A DNA stretch of 64,000 bases. Source: Clostridium sp. C2-6-12. Lineage in GTDB: Bacteria > Bacillota > Clostridia > Clostridiales > Clostridiaceae. The position numbers were made by a program, and so were the translations under genes. The stretch spans positions 62,001 to 126,000 of the forward strand of contig NZ_JAABNP010000009.1 of the NCBI RefSeq assembly GCF_009928485.1, read 5' to 3'. Shown piece by piece: positions 37,635 through 46,063 of the stretch (positions within the stretch are counted from its first letter, which is position 1; each line of letters opens with the position of its first letter). A model generated the notes under the pieces. The model saw only the letters and a list, made by a program, of their open reading frames with translations, did not search any database and was not told the DNA's origin.

Positions 37635-38171
37635 CTAAATAATTGGAAAGTTTCCATGATTTAAGTTATAAGCTTCAATAAGTATTCTAGAAATAGTTTT
37701 TGCCATATTCATTATAAAAGAAAGCCTAATGCTACGGGAAAAAAAGAGTTCAGAACTATCACTCGAATCAACAATGCCAATCACAGAGGCTATACCAACT
37801 TCAGGAAGTTCCTTACCAACACCTTTTCCAGGTCTAATAGCATAATCTCTTATGCGAATTTCACCAATATCATTTTCGTCACCCAAACAGGCATCCACAC
37901 CTATAATTGAAGCCTTTGAATGATTTTTATGTATTTCATCCAAGCGCTCTTTTAAATTTAGTGCATGAATTGGAGAGGATAAAGTCCCATAAACAGGTAG
38001 AGGGAAAAAATGATCAGTCAAAATTGATCCGACTAAGGGACCTAAGCAGTCGCCTATACATTTATCAGTGCCAATACATACTATTACAGTATCTTTCTTT
38101 ATATAGTTTTTTATATCCATAACGAGATCATAAGGAAAATTTGAGTTTATATTAATATTTGATTTATTCAA
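37635..38171 (-). CDS. yyaC: YyaC-type sporulation protein (DUF1256)
   Basis: The 178-residue protein matches the YyaC family, related in fold to the spore protease GPR: VIVCIGTDKCIGDCLGPLVG near the N-terminus, GTLSSPIHALNL, IGVDACLGDENDIGEI and KGVGKELPEVGIASVIGIVD. Family members are sporulation-specific, but their reaction is unknown. It is convergent with mbl and sits at the end of the sporulation block. Confidence 0.9.
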   Translation of the reverse strand: MNKSNININSNFPYDLVMDIKNYIKKDTVIVCIGTDKCIGDCLGPLVGSILTDHFFPLPVYGTLSSPIHALNLKERLDEIHKNHSKASIIGVDACLGDENDIGEIRIRDYAIRPGKGVGKELPEVGIASVIGIVDSSDSSELFFSRSIRLSFIMNMAKTISRILIEAYNLNHGNFPII

Positions 38172-38528
38172 GGATTTATACCCCCTTTTATAAAATATAT
38201 ATGAAATATAAAAGAGATATAGTCTATAAAAGTAGTTTATGTAAACAAATAAATTATTAAAAAATCTATTTATATTTCAATATTAAATTAGCGTAGCATA
38301 ATGTATAGGACAGCAAATTATGTTGTAAGTTGGGATGGTTTTGATGGTTTTAGATATTGCATAGAAAATAAATGGATTGTGTATTAAATGGAAGAAAAGA
38401 GTATTAATTAGAAGTAATATTGATTTAATTTCATTATATGGGCTATAAATGAGGTTGAAAAAAAAGCGTATTGCAGATATACTAATCATTGTTGATTCAA
38501 ATGCAACACATTCTAAATAGTTTAATAC
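38172..38528. other. Spacer before the tRNA array
   Basis: About 360 bases without a gene. A TTGATT (38492) with TAAAT near 38514 could be part of the tRNA promoter but is not a clean match. The yyaC promoter on the minus strand should lie near 38180-38230. Confidence 0.3.
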
Positions 38529-38612
38529 GGAGGAATTCCCGAGAGGCCAAAGGGGGCAGACTGTAAATCTGTTACGTTAGTTTCGATGGTTCGAATCCAT
38601 CTTCCTCCACCA
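38529..38612 (+). tRNA. tRNA-Tyr (GTA), copy 1
   Basis: The 84-base class II tRNA has acceptor GGAGGAA/TTCCTCC, anticodon GTA in CTGTAAATC, a long variable arm, the T-loop GGTTCGAATCC and an encoded CCA. It opens the first 412-base repeat unit. Confidence 0.97.
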
Positions 38613-38619
38613 CTTAAAT

Positions 38620-38695
38620 GGGCGCATAGCTCAGCTGGGAGAGCACCTGCCTTACAAGCAGGGGGTCACAGGTTCGAGCCCTGTTGTGCCCACCA
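38620..38695 (+). tRNA. tRNA-Val (TAC), copy 1
   Basis: The 76-base tRNA has acceptor GGGCGCA, anticodon TAC in CCTTACAAG, T-loop GGTTCGAGCC and encoded CCA. It lies seven bases after tRNA-Tyr. Confidence 0.97.
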
Positions 38696-38721
38696 TTTAA
38701 GAAAGTATAAAAATTATTTAC

Positions 38722-38751
38722 TTGACAAAATACTAAGAATTTTGTTAAAAT
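38722..38751 (+). promoter_or_regulatory. Internal tRNA promoter, unit 1
   Basis: TTGACA (38722-38727) and TAAAAT (38746-38751) with an 18-base spacer precede tRNA-Thr. The same element is in unit 2. Confidence 0.65.
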
Positions 38752-38823
38752 ATATATGCTGCTAATTGTTAAGTTAAGCTCTTAGCTGCAAAGCATTAAT
38801 TGATAATGCTAACTAAATAATAT

Positions 38824-38898
38824 GCTGGCATGGCTCAACGGTAGAGCAGCTGACTTGTAATCAGCAGGTTGTAGGTTCGATTCCTATTGCCAGCTCCA
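38824..38898 (+). tRNA. tRNA-Thr (TGT), copy 1
   Basis: The 75-base tRNA has acceptor GCTGGCA/TGCCAGC, anticodon TGT in ACTTGTAAT, T-loop GGTTCGATTCC and encoded CCA. It has its own promoter about 75 bases upstream. Confidence 0.97.
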
Positions 38899-38940
38899 AT
38901 ATAAATATAAGGAAACTTATATTTTAATAAAACAAAATAC

Positions 38941-39024
38941 GGAGGAATTCCCGAGAGGCCAAAGGGGGCAGACTGTAAATCTGTTACGTTAGTTTCGATG
39001 GTTCGAATCCATCTTCCTCCACCA
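38941..39024 (+). tRNA. tRNA-Tyr (GTA), copy 2
   Basis: Identical to the first tRNA-Tyr and exactly 412 bases downstream of it. It begins the second repeat unit. Confidence 0.97.
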
Positions 39025-39031
39025 CTTAAAT

Positions 39032-39107
39032 GGGCGCATAGCTCAGCTGGGAGAGCACCTGCCTTACAAGCAGGGGGTCACAGGTTCGAGCCCTGTTGTG
39101 CCCACCA
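39032..39107 (+). tRNA. tRNA-Val (TAC), copy 2
   Basis: Identical to the first tRNA-Val, 412 bases downstream of it. Confidence 0.97.
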
Positions 39108-39133
39108 TTTAAGAAAGTATAAAAATTATTTAC

Positions 39134-39163
39134 TTGACAAAATATTAAGAATTTTGTTAAAAT
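39134..39163 (+). promoter_or_regulatory. Internal tRNA promoter, unit 2
   Basis: TTGACA at 39134-39139 and TAAAAT at 39158-39163 repeat the unit-1 promoter. The spacer has a single base change (C to T). Confidence 0.65.
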
Positions 39164-39235
39164 GTATCTGCTGTTAATTGTTAAGTTAAACTCTTAGCTG
39201 CAAAGTATTAATTGATAATGCTAACTAAATAATAT

Positions 39236-39310
39236 GCTGGCATGGCTCAACGGTAGAGCAGCTGACTTGTAATCAGCAGGTTGTAGGTTCGATTCCTATT
39301 GCCAGCTCCA
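39236..39310 (+). tRNA. tRNA-Thr (TGT), copy 2
   Basis: Identical to the first tRNA-Thr, 412 bases downstream of it. Confidence 0.97.
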
Positions 39311-39352
39311 ATATAAATATAAGAAAACTTATATTTTAATAAAACAAAATAT

Positions 39353-39436
39353 GGAGGAATTCCCGAGAGGCCAAAGGGGGCAGACTGTAAATCTGTTACG
39401 TTAGTTTCGATGGTTCGAATCCATCTTCCTCCACCA
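39353..39436 (+). tRNA. tRNA-Tyr (GTA), copy 3
   Basis: Identical to the other two tRNA-Tyr genes and again 412 bases from the previous copy. It closes the array, and its CCA abuts the terminator. Confidence 0.97.
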
Positions 39437-39467
39437 AAAAAGAGTAAACATAGTTTACTCTTTTTTT
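39437..39467 (+). terminator. tRNA array terminator
   Basis: AAAAAGAGTAAAC and GTTTACTCTTTTTTT form a stem with a 3-base loop and T run directly after the last CCA. Confidence 0.93.
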
Positions 39468-39666
39468 ATTGCAATTATATTTATGTTCTATAGATATTTT
39501 GTTACTTGAATTAATTGTTAATTAAAGGTATCTTAATAAAATTTAGACTCAGTAGTAAAAAAATATTGAATACTGCTTTTGTGAAATGTATAATTATTAT
39601 TAGATAATCATTATTAATAATTATACATATAATATAGAATAATTATATTAAAGAGAAGGTGAAGAA

Positions 39667-41025
39667 ATGTTTTCGGATAAAAAAATAGCTTGGCCTAAAG
39701 ATTTTTTATTAAATAAGAAGAGAATAGGAATAATAATTTTTTTAATAATTATTGTTTTAATAGGTGTGGCTTATAGTGTAAAGAACAGTGGACCCAAACC
39801 TAAACAAGTAACTATAGACAAAGCTCTAAATAGAACAGTTTCCGAAACTGCAATAGCTACAGGGAATGTAGAGGCTAAATACAGGAGTAATATTGCATTA
39901 GATTCTTCGCAAAAAGTAATAAAAATAGCAGTAAAAGAAGGACAACTTGTTAAAAAAGGTGATTTATTATTGGAATTAGATAGTTCTGATTATCAAATTA
40001 AGTTAGATAAAGCATTAATTAATTTAGAAAATGCTAATTTAACTTTAAATCAAATGCTTGAGACAGGAGTAACTTCAGAAAAAAGTGCTTCGGAAAATTC
40101 TTTTTCTCAAGCTAAATATAATTTAGAAACAGCACAAAGAAAATATGATGATTTTAAGAAAAAATATGAACAAAATGAGGAATTATTTAATAGTGGAGCA
40201 ATAGCCCAAAGTCAATTATATGAATCAAAAAAGAATTTAGAGGATTCAGAAACTGGTGTTAACAGTGCAAAAGATGCTTTGAAAAATGCAGAAAATTCTT
40301 TAAAGGATACTAATAATAGCAGTGAGAATAAAATTGTAAGTCAAAAAAATCAGATAGCGTTAATTCAAAAGGATATAGATGATTATAAGAAAAAGATAGA
40401 AGACAGTAAAATTACATCAAATATTGATGGTAAAGTTATAAAAATAAATGCTAAAGAAAATCAATTCCCAGTTAAGGGTGATGAAATTATAGTAGATGAT
40501 GTATCACAGTATAAGGTGACTGTTGATTTAAAACAATACGATGCTTTGAAAGTTCAAAGGGGACAAAAAGCTAATGTGAATATAAAGGGATCTAAAATGT
40601 ATTACATGGGAACTGTAGATGAAATAGGTGAATTTGCAGAAGCTAAAGCAACTTCAGTAGGTAGTGATGATGAATATAAGGTAAAGGTTTCTGTAATCAT
40701 AAATGATCCAAAAGAAGAAGTTAAGGCTGGTTATGAGTCGGATGTTCAATTTGTATTTAAAGAAAAAAATAACTGTATAGCCATTGGATTTGATGGAATA
40801 AAGGAAGATAAGGCAACTAATCAAAGATATGTTTTTGTTGTGGGTGCTGATAATAAAATTTCAAAAAGATATATTAAAACTGGAATAGAAAGTGAATATT
40901 ATGTTGAGATTACTGAAGGTTTAGAGGAAAATGAAAGTTATATATTAAATCCGCCAGAATCTCTTGCAGAAGGTGATATAGTTATACAGGGAGTTTCTAG
41001 CAAAACTTCTGCAAATCAAAAATAA
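39667..41025 (+). CDS. HlyD/MacA-family efflux adaptor
   Basis: The 452-residue protein has one N-terminal membrane helix (about 19-40), a biotinyl-lipoyl-like half-motif (KVIKIAVKEGQLVKKGDLLLELD, residues 87-110), a long coiled-coil hairpin (about 115-245, rich in Asn/Lys/Glu and Ser), the second lipoyl half (KITSNIDGKVIKINAKENQ) and a beta-barrel. It would connect the ABC permease to the outside as a periplasmic-type adaptor. It is first in a three-gene operon with a MacB/Lol-like permease and ATPase. Export substrate is unknown; antibiotic peptides or cell-envelope molecules are likely for this family. Confidence 0.88.
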   Translation: MFSDKKIAWPKDFLLNKKRIGIIIFLIIIVLIGVAYSVKNSGPKPKQVTIDKALNRTVSETAIATGNVEAKYRSNIALDSSQKVIKIAVKEGQLVKKGDLLLELDSSDYQIKLDKALINLENANLTLNQMLETGVTSEKSASENSFSQAKYNLETAQRKYDDFKKKYEQNEELFNSGAIAQSQLYESKKNLEDSETGVNSAKDALKNAENSLKDTNNSSENKIVSQKNQIALIQKDIDDYKKKIEDSKITSNIDGKVIKINAKENQFPVKGDEIIVDDVSQYKVTVDLKQYDALKVQRGQKANVNIKGSKMYYMGTVDEIGEFAEAKATSVGSDDEYKVKVSVIINDPKEEVKAGYESDVQFVFKEKNNCIAIGFDGIKEDKATNQRYVFVVGADNKISKRYIKTGIESEYYVEITEGLEENESYILNPPESLAEGDIVIQGVSSKTSANQK

Positions 41026-41050
41026 ATATGCATAGGAAAGGGGGAATATT

Positions 41051-42235
41051 ATGAGATTCCCGTTAAAGGTTGCAGTTAGATTTTTATTAAGCAATAAGCT
41101 ACAAACATTTTTTATTATTTTAGGAATAGGAATTGGTGTATCAGTTCAGGTTTTCATAGGTACATTAATTGATGGACTTCAAAAAGGCTTAATAGATAAG
41201 ACTATAAATAATTCTCCTCAAATTACTGTTTCATCAACTAAAGATGATAAAACAATAGATGATTGGGAGAAAAAAATGATAAAAATTCGGGAAGGTGATA
41301 GCAGAATTAAAAATGTTTCACCAGCTCTTGATGCTTCAGCCTTTATAAAAGATGGAACTAAAAGTTATCCTGTATTAATGAGAGGCTTCCAATTAGAAGA
41401 TAGTGATAAAATTTATAATATAAAAAGTAGAATTTACGAAGGTAACTGGATTTTGCAGAGAGACATAGATTCTTCGAGGAAAAAGGTTCTTATTGGAAGA
41501 GAATTAAATAAGGAATTAAAAAAGAAGGTTGGAGAAAAAATTAAAATTACAACACCAAAAGGCAAAGTTGAAGATTTCACTATTAGTGGATTTTATGATT
41601 TAGAAGTGAGCAGCATAAATAAATCATGGATTATTACTGATTTAAGTACAGTTCAAAATACTTTTGGTTTTGAAAACAAAATAACTTCAATAGAAGCTCA
41701 AATACAAGCAGAGGAGGTGTTTAATGCAGATGGTGTAAGCAAAAATATTCAGTATAATTTGAATGATAAAGACGTGAAAGTTGAAAATTGGAAGGAACAA
41801 AATAAACAATTGTTAAGCGGTCTAAGCGGTCAGAGTACTTCTAGTTATATGATACAATTTTTTGTAATTGTTTCTGTAGTTTTAGCAATTGCATCTATAC
41901 TGGCTATTACAGTTATTCAAAAATCAAAAGAAATAGGGATTTTAAAGGCTATGGGCATAAAAAATGGTCCTGCGAGTCGCATATTTTTCTTTCAAGGAAT
42001 TATATTAGGAGTATTTGGCGCTATTTTAGGAATAGCTTTTGGACTTGGACTTACTATAATGTTTACAAAATTTGCTGTCAATGCAGATGGGACACCTATA
42101 GTTCAATTATATGTTAATCCTAGATTTATAATTTTATCTGCAGTTTTAGCAATAACTTCATCTTCTATTGCTGCTTTAATACCAGCAAAAAAATCTGCAA
42201 AATTAGATCCTATAGAGGTGATAAAAAATGGATAA
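41051..42235 (+). CDS. ABC transporter permease, FtsX/MacB type
   Basis: The 394-residue protein has the FtsX-like layout: one N-terminal helix (FFIILGIGIGVSVQVFIGTL), a large extracellular MacB_PCD domain (about 40-260), and three C-terminal helices starting near 275, 325 and 360 (VVLAIASILAITVIQ, GVFGAILGIAFGLG, AVLAITSSSIAALI). The segment IQKSKEIGILKAMGIKNG is the typical coupling motif. It overlaps the ATPase gene by eight bases, which shows translational coupling. Confidence 0.9.
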   Translation: MRFPLKVAVRFLLSNKLQTFFIILGIGIGVSVQVFIGTLIDGLQKGLIDKTINNSPQITVSSTKDDKTIDDWEKKMIKIREGDSRIKNVSPALDASAFIKDGTKSYPVLMRGFQLEDSDKIYNIKSRIYEGNWILQRDIDSSRKKVLIGRELNKELKKKVGEKIKITTPKGKVEDFTISGFYDLEVSSINKSWIITDLSTVQNTFGFENKITSIEAQIQAEEVFNADGVSKNIQYNLNDKDVKVENWKEQNKQLLSGLSGQSTSSYMIQFFVIVSVVLAIASILAITVIQKSKEIGILKAMGIKNGPASRIFFFQGIILGVFGAILGIAFGLGLTIMFTKFAVNADGTPIVQLYVNPRFIILSAVLAITSSSIAALIPAKKSAKLDPIEVIKNG

Positions 42236-42929
42236 GGATATTGAGCAAAATATAATTGAACTGAAAAATATAAATAAAATATATGGAAAACTTATGAAGA
42301 CACAGGTTTTATATGATATTAATGTGGCCTTCAAAGAAAAATCTTTTAATTCGATTATTGGAGAATCAGGATCAGGAAAAAGTACTATGTTAAATATAAT
42401 GGGAACTTTGGATAGGCCCACTAATGGAGAAGTCTATATAGATGGACAAAGAACAGATCTTATGACTGCTGATGAATTAGCTGAAACAAGAAATCAAAAG
42501 ATAGGTTTTATATTTCAATTTCATTATCTTTTACCTGATTTTACAGCTTTAGAAAATGTTCTTATTCCATATATGATAAAAGATGTTAAACCTCCTAAGG
42601 AGATCAAAGAAAGGGCTTTAGAGTTGCTTGATTTGGTGGGGTTGTCAAAAGTGAAAAATAATTTAGCAACAAATATGTCTGGAGGACAGCAACAGAGAGC
42701 AGCTATTGCAAGAGCTTTGATAAATAATCCTAAAATTATTTTGGCAGATGAGCCAACAGGAAACTTGGATTCTCAAAGTACAGAAAATGTATATGGAATT
42801 TTGAGAGAAATGAATGAAAAGTTTAAAACTACATTTATAATAATAACTCATGATAAGAGGATTGCAGAAAGAGCAGATAGAGTATTAGAAATATCTGATG
42901 GAAAAATTCTTTCTGATAAATATAATTAA
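42228..42929 (+). CDS. ABC transporter ATP-binding protein, MacB/LolD type
   Basis: The 233-residue ATPase has Walker A GESGSGKST (about residues 44-52), the MacB/LolD-type Q-loop region IGFIFQFHYLLPDFTALENV, the signature MSGGQQQRAAIARAL, Walker B IILADEPTGNLDS and the H-loop THD. It powers the exporter formed with the upstream permease and adaptor. A terminator follows, and a convergent MerR gene lies just beyond it. Confidence 0.95.
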   Translation: MDKDIEQNIIELKNINKIYGKLMKTQVLYDINVAFKEKSFNSIIGESGSGKSTMLNIMGTLDRPTNGEVYIDGQRTDLMTADELAETRNQKIGFIFQFHYLLPDFTALENVLIPYMIKDVKPPKEIKERALELLDLVGLSKVKNNLATNMSGGQQQRAAIARALINNPKIILADEPTGNLDSQSTENVYGILREMNEKFKTTFIIITHDKRIAERADRVLEISDGKILSDKYN

Positions 42930-43008
42930 TTAGCGATGCTTTTACAAATTTAATTGTGAGTTTTTGGATAATAACATAAAAGTAGAAATGATTACATTAA
43001 AATATTAG

Positions 43009-43047
43009 AAAAGGTTGTAGGTGAACTTGTCCACCTACAACCTTTTT
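43009..43047. terminator. Bidirectional terminator, ABC operon and merR gene
   Basis: AAAAGGTTGTAGGTG and CACCTACAACCTTTT form a 15-bp perfect stem with an 8-base loop. A and T runs on opposite sides allow use from both directions. The merR stop is at 43057. Confidence 0.92.
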
Positions 43048-43056
43048 AATGATTTT

Positions 43057-43785
43057 TTATTCTGTTAAATTTCGGATGTTACAAATCAATGATTCCTTTA
43101 ATTTACTAAGTATAATACTTGCTCTTTCATTACTAGTTATGTTATCCAATAATTCTTGTTTTACCGTAATATTTTTTATGATAATTCTATATTCATTATC
43201 TTTTAATTCAATATTATCTTTAATTCTGATTAAAGGGATTTCTTTATTTAATTTATCTTTTATATCTTCTCTTAATAATTTTATATTGTCTATTATTGTA
43301 TTTGCAGATTCAACAATATTTATCCCAAATTCAACTAATATTATATCTCCAACAAATTGACTCATTTCAAACATCCTTTCCATATTTTTATGAATATAAA
43401 TTTGTTCTTTTAAAATCTCATAAAGATTAACACTTTGCATCCCTGTTTGATTTTGAATGTTAATAATAGAAGTAATTATATTTTTCAATGATATTAAGTT
43501 TTTTATATTATCTTCAGTTTCCCTTAATTTATTGAATAATATATCATTTGTAATTTTTTCATCGTTTGATAATAATATTTCTTTGATCTCATTGATGTGA
43601 AAATCTAATTCTCTAAGAAGTAAAATTTGCTCCAATCTAGCCAATGTTTCATTGTCGTAGCACCTATAATTAGAGTTGTTCTTTTTTACATTTGTTAATA
43701 ACCCAATTTCTTCATAATATCTTAAAGTTCTTTTCGTTACGTGATAATTTTGAGAAACTTCACTTATTAGCATTAGTTTATTCAT
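43057..43785 (-). CDS. MerR-family transcriptional regulator
   Basis: The protein is 242 residues from the ATG at 43785, with GAGGAG upstream; an ATG 18 bases earlier overlaps that site. The winged helix-turn-helix is clear: LISEVSQNYHVTKRTLRYYEEIGLL (about residues 5-29), then YRCYDNETLARLEQILLLRELDF. The C-terminal part is a helical dimerisation and possible ligand-sensing region (about 90-242), longer than metal-sensing MerR proteins and without Cys pairs. It is convergent with the ABC exporter and may regulate it or itself; the sequence shows no binding site at 39.6 kb. Confidence 0.88.
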   Translation of the reverse strand: MNKLMLISEVSQNYHVTKRTLRYYEEIGLLTNVKKNNSNYRCYDNETLARLEQILLLRELDFHINEIKEILLSNDEKITNDILFNKLRETEDNIKNLISLKNIITSIINIQNQTGMQSVNLYEILKEQIYIHKNMERMFEMSQFVGDIILVEFGINIVESANTIIDNIKLLREDIKDKLNKEIPLIRIKDNIELKDNEYRIIIKNITVKQELLDNITSNERASIILSKLKESLICNIRNLTE

Positions 43786-44317
43786 AGTAATTTTTCTCCT
43801 CATTAATTTATTTGCCTTCTTATAAATTTTAATTAATTTACTGGATTAAAATAGAATGCAGTAAAAACAAAGAATATTTATTGAATATATTTAAGAAGTA
43901 CCTCCATGAATATATTTTAAACCTTCACTTTAAGTAACTGTCAACATATAATAGTACAAAAAAGAGATAAAATAAATAAGTGATCCAAATAAAATCATAT
44001 TACTTGAAGTATCAAGTTTTTAAACATTATTAGATTGTATTTGACAAAATAACAAAATAAATATAACATAATTTATAACTTATGTCTAAAAAGATAAAAT
44101 TTTGCATTTAGGAAATAAAAAGACAAAAAACTTACGAATTCTTTGTGAAAAATAACAAAAAATATTAATTTGATAAAACATAATGGTGAAATTAAAGGTT
44201 TACATGCAAAATAAATGTCGTTTACTGTCTAACTGGAATAAAATTACATTGCAAAATTTTCAATATTCGTATATTATAATCATAAAATGGTAATAATCCA
44301 TTGTGAGGTGAAAAACT
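43786..44317. other. Gene-free region between merR and the Rpn-like gene
   Basis: About 530 bases without a gene. A TTGACA at 44041 followed by TATAAC-like sequence, and TTGCAA near 44250 with TATAAT near 44274, are promoter candidates. The second would place a start just before the 44318 gene. No strong hairpin is evident. Confidence 0.35.
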
Positions 44318-45325
44318 ATGATGAATAAAGTGGTATTACTAAGTGAAATAAGAAAAGAAAAAACAAATGTTAATAATAGATTTTTAGAAGATAAAAAAGT
44401 TAATAGTGAACGTGAACAAATAAAAAATATAAAGGCTTATGCTAATTTTGAAAAAAAATTTGATTCGTTAAAGAATAATAATTATTTTTTTGATTTGAAA
44501 AACAGTCAAAATAAATACGAAAAAAAATTAAATAGTATAATAAAGAGAATTTTTTCTTTCAATAATAAGTTACCATTAATAGGATTTATTAATTCTATAT
44601 ACAACGATGAATTAAGTAAAGATACTAAAATTAAATATATAAAAAATAATCAGGAAGGAAGCTTAAAAAGTTCCAATTATAATGTTAGAATTTTAGCGGA
44701 AGATGATTATAGAAAATTTGAATACGAAATTAAATTAGAAACTGTAGATGATCAAAATATAGCAATAGTAATATCTAAAATAAATCTAGAAAGTAATTTC
44801 ACAAATATAATAAATCTCAATAAAATAAAAAAAGAATATAAGGATGAGGATTCAGCTAATTTAAGCAAAGGATCAAAAGACAGTCATAATAGAGTTTTAA
44901 TAATGTTTAATTCTAATATTGAAGTTCCAGATGTTTTTGAATTCAAAGAAGAGGCAGATGGAAAGAATATTGAATATAGAATAAATGTAATGAAAAGTTG
45001 GAAATATGATTTTAAACAATTATCCGAAAAGAATATGTATTTATTATTTCCAATGAAGGTATTAGACCTTAAAAATAGATTATTAACTATAAGCAAAGAT
45101 GTGCTATCAAAAGAATTGATTAAAGATGAAATAGTCAGATTCTTTAAAGATATGAATAGATATTTCATGAAAATAAAAGATAAAAATTTAATTTCTGAAG
45201 AGGATATTACTGAATATAATTTAATAGCTATTGAGCTGTTGACTTATTTCATAAAGGAAAAATCCAACAGTTTTGTCGATATCAAAAAAGATATAGAAGC
45301 AACCTTGAAGCATTTAGTTGTATAA
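44318..45325 (+). CDS. Rpn/PD-(D/E)XK-transposase-like protein, possibly degenerate
   Basis: The 335-residue protein is not firmly recognised. Residues about 75-160 (LPLIGFINSIYNDELSKDTKIKYI, then FEYEIKLETVDDQNIAIVISKI) resemble the PDDEXK_2 'Rpn family recombination-promoting nuclease' proteins common in clostridia, which have an FLNSI helix and a strand with ExQ. Here the strand reads EYEIKLE, lacking a clear ExQ. The C-terminal part (about 215-335) is helical. It lacks flanking inverted repeats and has a plausible RBS (GAGGTG), so it is a chromosomal gene rather than a fresh insertion. Confidence 0.55.
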   Translation: MMNKVVLLSEIRKEKTNVNNRFLEDKKVNSEREQIKNIKAYANFEKKFDSLKNNNYFFDLKNSQNKYEKKLNSIIKRIFSFNNKLPLIGFINSIYNDELSKDTKIKYIKNNQEGSLKSSNYNVRILAEDDYRKFEYEIKLETVDDQNIAIVISKINLESNFTNIINLNKIKKEYKDEDSANLSKGSKDSHNRVLIMFNSNIEVPDVFEFKEEADGKNIEYRINVMKSWKYDFKQLSEKNMYLLFPMKVLDLKNRLLTISKDVLSKELIKDEIVRFFKDMNRYFMKIKDKNLISEEDITEYNLIAIELLTYFIKEKSNSFVDIKKDIEATLKHLVV

Positions 45326-45426
45326 ATGCTTACAATTAAAAGCATTGGTAACAAAAAGTGTTAATGATATAAAAGTATAAGAAAATTTAATATAAAGTAA
45401 GTTAGATGCAATTTACTTCGGTCGAT

Positions 45427-45454
45427 TAAGGATAAATTTTCAAATTTATCCTTA
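45427..45454 (+). terminator. Hairpin after the Rpn-like gene
   Basis: AAGGATAAATTT and AAATTTATCCTT form a 12-bp perfect stem with a two-base loop. The following ATATTTATT is only mildly T-rich. It separates the Rpn-like gene from the SASP gene. Confidence 0.7.
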
Positions 45455-45476
45455 TATTTATTAGAATATAAAATAC

Positions 45477-45502
45477 ATTGTCGGTTAAAATAATATTGTC
45501 GG
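45477..45502 (+). promoter_or_regulatory. ATTGTCGG direct repeats before SASP gene
   Basis: ATTGTCGG occurs at 45477-45484 and 45495-45502, with an 18-base period, 64 bases before the SASP start codon. GAATA at 45464 and AATAATA near 45489 are weak matches to sigma-G elements around the same spot. The repeats may bind a regulator. Confidence 0.3.
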
Positions 45503-45565
45503 CAGGGAGAATTAAATATAGTTTTTTCTACTGATAATACCATACTAGCCAAGGAGGGAATCGTT

Positions 45566-45757
45566 ATGTCAAAGAGTAATAGTAGAGTTTTAGTTCCAGA
45601 AGCAAAACAAGGCTTGAGTAAATTCAAGAATGAAGTAGCGCAAGAACTAGGCGTTCCATTTAAAGAATATAATGGAGACTTAAGTTCTAGACAATGTGGT
45701 TCAGTAGGCGGGGAAATGGTAAAGAGAATGGTAGAGGAATATGAGCATAGAATATAA
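45566..45757 (+). CDS. Small acid-soluble spore protein, alpha/beta type
   Basis: The 63-residue protein is a standard alpha/beta SASP. It has the GPR-cleavage region FKNEVAQELGV (about 21-31) and the conserved DNA-binding part LSSRQCGSVGGEMVKRMVEEYE (about 40-61). SASPs coat forespore DNA and protect it from UV and heat, then feed the germinating spore. The usual Asn in RQNGSVGG is Cys here. RBS AAGGAGGGA is strong. A terminator follows. Confidence 0.96.
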   Translation: MSKSNSRVLVPEAKQGLSKFKNEVAQELGVPFKEYNGDLSSRQCGSVGGEMVKRMVEEYEHRI

Positions 45758-46063
45758 TGAGAATCAAAAGGTTCTTGATTAATTCAAAATGTAGATATGT
45801 TATTAAATAACATAATCATATTCTAAAACGGGAGATGCATTACACAGATGTGTAATGCATCTCTTGTTTTTGTTTGTAAAAGTATAAGGTTATTGTATAT
45901 TAGTTACTGAAGATATTGCTATAACAAAATCATATACTTTTGGACTATTAATAGATTTCATGTTAGAATTAGAACAAAGGTTCGCAATATAATGCTTAAA
46001 ATAATTTAAATTTCAATAAATATAAGTAAATAGTCTTGAAATAAAAAATAACAGGTGATTATT
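45758..46063. other. Spacer between SASP and YhaO-like gene
   Basis: About 300 bases containing only the SASP terminator (45832-45871) and A+T-rich sequence before the next ribosome binding site. No promoter is firm. Confidence 0.35.
45832..45871 (+). terminator. SASP gene terminator
   Basis: GAGATGCATTACACA and TGTGTAATGCATCTC form a 15-bp perfect stem with a GA loop, followed by TTGTTTTTG. Confidence 0.92.

Larger units (their letters stand above)
38529..39436 (+). repeat. Tandem 412-bp duplication of a tRNA unit
   Basis: Unit Tyr-Val-promoter-Thr repeats at 38529, 38941 and (Tyr only) 39353, with an exact 412-base period. The tRNAs are identical. The spacers differ by a few single-base changes, so the duplication is fairly recent or kept uniform by gene conversion. 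Confidence 0.95.

Noticed and set aside
38529-39436. tRNA array as attachment site of the left-end prophage
   Set aside because: The phage genes end 34 kb away, and no integrase or partial tRNA repeat is seen near them.
45540-45546. Sigma-G -10 element CATACTA before the SASP gene
   Set aside because: It is too close to the ribosome binding site (about 5 bases) to leave room for a transcription start and leader.
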